22,256 nt of DNA from a virus, in IMG/VR virus record IMGVR_UViG_3300010430_000498, positions 1 through 22,256 of that record. One strand, written 5' to 3'. Positions 19,081-22,256 of the stretch are shown piece after piece. How positions within the stretch are numbered: position 1 is the stretch's first letter; each line of letters begins with the position of its first letter. A program made the translations under genes and the position numbers. The notes beneath the pieces were generated by a model. It was not told where the DNA came from. It did not search any database and saw only the letters and a list, made by a program, of their open reading frames with translations.

Positions 19081-19489
19081 CGGCAGCGATATTTCGGATT
19101 GGGACTACAAACCCGACCTTGATCTTCTGCCTGAGCCGTTGTTTGCCAAGTACCTGCTTATGCCGGTCAAGGCGCCGAACAAGACCACGGGTGGTATTAT
19201 CATCCCCGATCAGGCGACCGAAGTTTACGATTACAAATCGTTCGTGTGCCGCGTTATCAAGCGTGGTCCCGGTGTTGGCAAGCACCCCCGGTACAAAGAG
19301 CAGATGGACCTCGCAGACACCGACTACCCCGTGGTTGGCGACTACGTGGTGTTGAGTAACAACTTCAATCCCAACCGTATGAACATCGGCGGCATTAGCT
19401 TTCTGCTTGTCAACGAAGATTCAATCGGTGCGGTCATCCCCAAAGAGCGGGCCACAGCCGACACACTGCTGGCCTATAAGATACTCTAA
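19061..19489 (+). CDS. GroES-like co-chaperonin
   Basis: A 142-residue protein with the GroES/Cpn10 fold. LPEPLFAKYLLMPVKAPNKT is followed by TGGIIIPDQATE, which looks like the flexible mobile loop with its GroEL-contacting hydrophobic stretch III. After it comes VCRVIKRGPGVGKHPRYKEQ, and later VGDYVVLSNNFN. Canonical GroES has about 95 residues, so this version has about 20 extra N-terminal residues and a longer end. T4 gp31 and relatives show that phage co-chaperonins can replace host GroES to fold a capsid protein. Its position between portal and scaffold genes suggests the same here. An ATG at 19067 is an alternative start. Confidence 0.85.
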   Translation: MNMELNDGSDISDWDYKPDLDLLPEPLFAKYLLMPVKAPNKTTGGIIIPDQATEVYDYKSFVCRVIKRGPGVGKHPRYKEQMDLADTDYPVVGDYVVLSNNFNPNRMNIGGISFLLVNEDSIGAVIPKERATADTLLAYKIL

Positions 19490-19506
19490 CGCATTGGGAT
19501 GCGCGA

Positions 19507-19758
19507 ATGACAAGCGACGACACACAGATTTTGCCTGACCGGGAGACCGGTCGGGTGGCATGGTTTGACTCAGATAAGCGATACGGCTTCATCCAGAGGG
19601 ACAAAACCGGCGATGACATTTTCGTCCATTTGACGGAAGCAAAAAAGGCAGGGATGGAATCTCTGCTTGAGGGTGAGCGCCTTTCCTTCATTGCGCTGCC
19701 TTCCCCCGCAAAGCCAGATCAGCTTGCGGCAACCGACCTCCAGCAGGTCATCTCTTAA
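19507..19758 (+). CDS. Cold-shock domain protein (CspA-like)
   Basis: An 83-residue protein, with the cold-shock fold at about residues 14-60. RNP1 is seen as KRYGFIQ (24-30) and RNP2 as DIFVH (37-41), in GRVAWFDSDKRYGFIQRDKT. Such proteins bind single-stranded RNA or DNA and can melt structure or prevent termination. The first 13 residues are an acidic extension (TSDDTQILPDRET) absent from standard CspA. It comes 17 bases after the co-chaperonin gene and precedes an intergenic hairpin (19771-19800). A role as an RNA chaperone for phage late mRNA, or as an antiterminator, is inference. Confidence 0.85.
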   Translation: MTSDDTQILPDRETGRVAWFDSDKRYGFIQRDKTGDDIFVHLTEAKKAGMESLLEGERLSFIALPSPAKPDQLAATDLQQVIS

Positions 19759-19770
19759 AGCTAAGACTGT

Positions 19771-19800
19771 GCTCCGCTGCACCACGCAGCCCCATGGAGC
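19771..19800 (+). other. Strong hairpin between cold-shock and scaffold genes
   Basis: Inner stem GCTGC/GCAGC (5-nt loop ACCAC) and outer stem GCTCC/GGAGC stack apart from a CCCAT bulge on the 3' side. There is no T-run, so it is not a standard terminator. It is in the 116-base leader of the scaffold gene, where the rest of the sequence (about 19831-19866) is an unstructured run of CAAG-type repeats ending in the ribosome site GAGG. It may protect or regulate the mRNA; a link to the adjacent cold-shock protein is speculative. Confidence 0.45.
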
Positions 19801-19874
19801 CATCAAGCTAATTCCCCACAAGTAAATACCCCAAGCCAAGTCAAGCAAGCACTCAAACAAAGCAAGAGGCTGTT

Positions 19875-20900
19875 ATGGCACAAGCAAACGCTGGGGGTGG
19901 ATCTCCCGTCGAATTGGGTGAGTTCGAGGACGAAATGGATGTGCTGGACCCCACCGGGGAAAGTGACCCATTTGCCGAGCTCTCCGATACGAAAGAAACC
20001 CCCGAGCCCGAGATTGTCGAAGACGACGAAGAAGAAGATGTCGAGCTTGAGATCGTAGACGAAACGGTCGAAGAGGAAGACGAGGGAGACGATGAGGAAG
20101 ACGAGGACGAGCCCGCGGAAGAGCCTGTTGCCCAAGCGCAGCCGGTTGACATCACGCAGGACCCCCGCTTCCAGGAAATGGCGCGCCGCGAGCGGCTGGC
20201 CAATTACAACGGTATTCGCGCAGCGACAAAGCTGCGAGAGGCAGACCTGGAGAAGGTGAAAGCCGACCTTCGGGACGCCAAGGAAGAGGGCGACTCCGAC
20301 AAGGAGATCGAGGCGCTTGGCCAATTCAGCCGCGTGCAGGCCGAAGTCGGCCAACTCCGAACCCTTGAGGATCAAGTCAAACGGGAGATTGAAAGCAACG
20401 CGCCTGTCGCGGTGCAGCAAGCCCCCGCAGCGGCCCAGCCAGAGGCGCCCAAACTGACGGGCGAGGCTGACGCTTGGGTGAAGAAGCAAGCCTTCTTTCA
20501 GAACAATGACGACGACAGTATGCGCATCCGCGCGCTGGCAATGTCCATTGACAATGCAATGTCCGGCGAACGCCAGGATACAGGCAGTGCTGCCTACATG
20601 AAGGAATTGACCAAGCGGATCAACGCAGCCAGCGGTAAGTCGGTCGCGGTCTATTCCAGCGGGCGCAAGCCAGCAACCGGTCAGCGCAAGCGCGGTCAGG
20701 GCAAGCCCTCTCCAGTAGCTGGAGGCGTGGCCGGCAACGAAGGCGCAAAGCGCAAGGGCGTTGTCGCCAAGTATTCCGGCGAAGAGATGCGGGTTCTCCA
20801 GAGCTTTGGGCTCGACCCCAAGAACCCCACCCACCGCAAACACATGCAGCGTGAGCGGCAAGCCCGCATGAAACGCGAAGCTCAAGGAGATATGGCATGA
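19875..20900 (+). CDS. Putative scaffolding protein, 341 aa
   Basis: A 341-residue, strongly acidic protein located shortly before the capsid genes. Residues 15-115 are Asp/Glu-rich with long runs of alternating acidic residues. About 125-190 are helical with coiled-coil character (LANYNGIRAATKLREADLEK). The C-terminal third is basic (ATGQRKRGQGKPSPVAGG, PTHRKHMQRERQARMK), a typical scaffold layout in which the basic end contacts the capsid protein. The start follows GAGG at good spacing; the stop overlaps the next start (ATGA). Function is inferred from composition and position; no protease domain is visible. Confidence 0.7.
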   Translation: MAQANAGGGSPVELGEFEDEMDVLDPTGESDPFAELSDTKETPEPEIVEDDEEEDVELEIVDETVEEEDEGDDEEDEDEPAEEPVAQAQPVDITQDPRFQEMARRERLANYNGIRAATKLREADLEKVKADLRDAKEEGDSDKEIEALGQFSRVQAEVGQLRTLEDQVKREIESNAPVAVQQAPAAAQPEAPKLTGEADAWVKKQAFFQNNDDDSMRIRALAMSIDNAMSGERQDTGSAAYMKELTKRINAASGKSVAVYSSGRKPATGQRKRGQGKPSPVAGGVAGNEGAKRKGVVAKYSGEEMRVLQSFGLDPKNPTHRKHMQRERQARMKREAQGDMA

Positions 20901-21526
20901 GCACCAAGAACAAGGGCTCAAGCCCTGAACACATGGCGAAGATGCGCGAAGCGGCCGCCAAGGCCCGCGCTGCCAAGAAGGCTGCCGCAGCCGAGGCAGC
21001 GGCTTTTGAAAAAGACGAAAGCCTTGAGATGACGCACGCCGAAGACACCCACGAAACGGATTCGCTCGATATGGACGAATGGTCCGAAGACTGGGTGATG
21101 GGCAACGTCATCCCTGAATTGGAGACCAAGCACCCCAAGATGGGGTATCGCTGGATCAGGGTTTCCATCACCGGCAAGGCCGACAACGACAACATCTCAA
21201 AGCAGATGAAGAACTGGAAGCCCGTACCTGCCAAGGAATGCCCCCCATCAATGACCGCAAACCTGACGCAATTTGGCGCGAAGGGCGAAGTCATCCAGGT
21301 GGGCGACTTGGTTCTGTGCTGGGCACCGAAGGCTCTGATCGCGAAGCGGGACGCAAAAGTCCGCGCACGAACAATGCGACAGCAAACGATTATGGAACAA
21401 TCCGAGCTGGCGGGCGCCGCCTCAAATCAGGTGGCCAAGGCTTACGGCCGCCCCGAAGTGATCGAAGACACAACACAAGCCACGTCAAGGCCAGCCCGCT
21501 CCGGGCTGGAAATCGCTGCCGACTAG
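20897..21526 (+). CDS. Hypothetical protein, 209 aa, between scaffold and capsid genes
   Basis: A 209-residue protein. Residues 1-45 form an alanine- and lysine-rich helix (AKMREAAAKARAAKKAAAAE), then an acidic stretch (DESLEMTHAEDTHETDSLDM). A folded middle (MGYRWIRVSITGKADNDNIS, then KNWKPVPAKECPPSM) follows. The end is helical and polar. I do not recognise a family. It overlaps the scaffold stop (ATGA) and its last codons overlap a terminator-like structure. It may be a head protein or a scaffold cofactor. Confidence 0.6.
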   Translation: MSTKNKGSSPEHMAKMREAAAKARAAKKAAAAEAAAFEKDESLEMTHAEDTHETDSLDMDEWSEDWVMGNVIPELETKHPKMGYRWIRVSITGKADNDNISKQMKNWKPVPAKECPPSMTANLTQFGAKGEVIQVGDLVLCWAPKALIAKRDAKVRARTMRQQTIMEQSELAGAASNQVAKAYGRPEVIEDTTQATSRPARSGLEIAAD

Positions 21527-21540
21527 CGACGGCGGTTTTT
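21491..21540 (+). terminator. Tandem hairpins and T5 run ending the scaffold-side genes
   Basis: The first hairpin has perfect 7-bp arms CCAGCCC/GGGCTGG (21491-21509, 5-nt loop). The second has 6-bp arms CTGCCG/CGGCGG (21516-21535, 8-nt loop, one G-U pair) and is followed by five T residues (21536-21540). The stop codon TAG (21524-21526) lies in the loop of the second. A partial terminator here would shape expression of the capsid genes that follow. Confidence 0.5.
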
Positions 21541-21572
21541 ACTTAACAAGACCCCATTAGGGAGTTTGACGA

Positions 21573-22136
21573 ATGGCGAATACAGACGCGCCTTTCGGTC
21601 TGCGCCCCGCTAAGCACAGCGGCGGTGGAACTGCCCGTGGCAATGCGTACTCGATTGCGAGCACGTATGGTACGGACCTTTTCCACGGCGATCCAGTACG
21701 GAGCACGGGCACTGGCCGAAACATCCAGATCGGTACGGCAGGGGGTAGTATCCTCGGCGTATTTATCGGGTGTGAATACACCAAGTCGAACGGGGAATAC
21801 GTCTTTGACAACAAATGGGTTGCATCGACGGCTCTCCTGTCCGGCACCACAGCAACTGCATACGTTTGGGATGACCCTCAAATGTTGTTCTACGCGCAAG
21901 CCGCGGGGGACGTAGCAGAAGCTGACATCGGCCTGTTGGCCGACCTCTCGTCCGGCACTGGCAACTCATCCACGGGTATTTCCGCGTGGGAAGTTGGCGG
22001 CCATGACGGGTCCGAAGCTCAAGTGAAAATCATGGGCAAGCGGCGCACGCCTCCTGCCAATGATTATGGCACCAACGCGGTCGTGGAAATCCTGATTATG
22101 GAACACGAACTCCGCGGCAACGGCGTGGAGGTCTAG
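21573..22136 (+). CDS. Putative capsid decoration or head protein, 187 aa
   Basis: A 187-residue protein. It opens MANTDAPFGLRPAKHSGGGT, a start I know from proteins encoded next to the major capsid gene in alphaproteobacterial and other phages. It continues with beta-rich segments (GRNIQIGTAGGSILGVFIGC, then LSGTTATAYVWDDPQMLFYA) and ends LIMEHELRGNGVEV. It is beta-rich with many Gly, Thr and Ser, as expected for a capsid-surface or decoration protein. Ribosome site AGGGAG lies upstream. The next gene is the major capsid protein, after 4 bases. The exact structural role is uncertain. Confidence 0.7.
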   Translation: MANTDAPFGLRPAKHSGGGTARGNAYSIASTYGTDLFHGDPVRSTGTGRNIQIGTAGGSILGVFIGCEYTKSNGEYVFDNKWVASTALLSGTTATAYVWDDPQMLFYAQAAGDVAEADIGLLADLSSGTGNSSTGISAWEVGGHDGSEAQVKIMGKRRTPPANDYGTNAVVEILIMEHELRGNGVEV

Positions 22137-22140
22137 CACC

Positions 22141-22256
22141 ATGGCGATGACACGCTCAGAGTTTAAGTCGCTCCTTTGGGAAGGCTTGAACGCACAGTTT
22201 GGCATGAACTACGCCAAATACAAAAAAGAGTGGCCTGAGCTCTTTGATTCTCAAAA
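22141..22256 (+). CDS. Major capsid protein, N-terminus only (cut by window end)
   Basis: The frame starting at 22141 is open to the end of the window, giving 38 codons. The visible residues (MAMTRSEFKSLLWEGLNAQF, then GMNYAKYKKEWPELFDSQ) resemble the N-terminus of major head proteins of phages with this scaffold/decoration/capsid order: TRSEF, EGLNAQFG and the YKKEWPELF stretch. A second ATG two codons in is an alternative start. The gene would form the main shell of the head. Only the N-terminus is visible, so this is a pattern and position call. Confidence 0.7.
   Translation, partial: MAMTRSEFKSLLWEGLNAQFGMNYAKYKKEWPELFDSQ

Overview
The window is a piece of a tailed double-stranded DNA phage genome (or prophage), GC-rich by eye and very tightly packed, with most neighbouring genes overlapping by ATGA or TAATG. 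A DUF6456-type protein, a family I associate with alphaproteobacteria, points to an alphaproteobacterial host. This is an inference from family knowledge, not from a match to a known phage. I see no tRNA, rRNA, CRISPR array, transposon, integrase or attachment site.

The layout has three transcription units. (1) Positions 1-3451, plus strand, replication and nucleotide metabolism: the end of a Toprim/RecA-fold primase-helicase, a DUF6456 protein, a MazG-like dATP/dGTP diphosphohydrolase domain protein, a small cysteine-containing protein, a deoxyribosyltransferase-like protein and a RuvC-like resolvase. A plus-strand terminator at 4102-4132 probably ends this unit, well inside the opposing unit. 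(2) Positions 9059-3399, minus strand: fifteen mostly small accessory genes. Recognisable ones are a DUF2958 protein, a cytosine-methyltransferase-like protein with an adjacent small partner, and a helix-turn-helix protein at the distal end that overlaps the resolvase gene tail to tail. (3) Positions 9835-22256, plus strand, late genes: two very small ORFs, a coiled-coil protein, a Tad2-like (DUF2829) protein, terminase small and large subunits, a holin-like membrane protein, a winged-helix protein, two lipoproteins, portal, small proteins, a GroES-like co-chaperonin, a cold-shock protein, scaffold, a decoration-like protein and the start of the major capsid protein. Units 2 and 3 diverge from a 775-bp non-coding region (9060-9834) that holds a leftward promoter with operator-like half-sites, hairpins and a G-quadruplex-type motif.

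The most unusual signal is in unit 2. An exact 9-base element, GCTTCGACC read on the minus strand, lies just upstream of the first gene of each of the six translationally coupled blocks that make up the operon, and not before the coupled genes inside a block. Four of the five internal gaps also carry hairpins upstream of the element. This looks like a phage-specific start-associated, processing or repressor element. Other points of interest are the Tad2-like gene with what looks like an internally deleted 15-codon copy 0.9 kb upstream, a 10-codon leader ORF before the helix-turn-helix gene, and a co-chaperonin plus cold-shock gene inserted between portal and scaffold.
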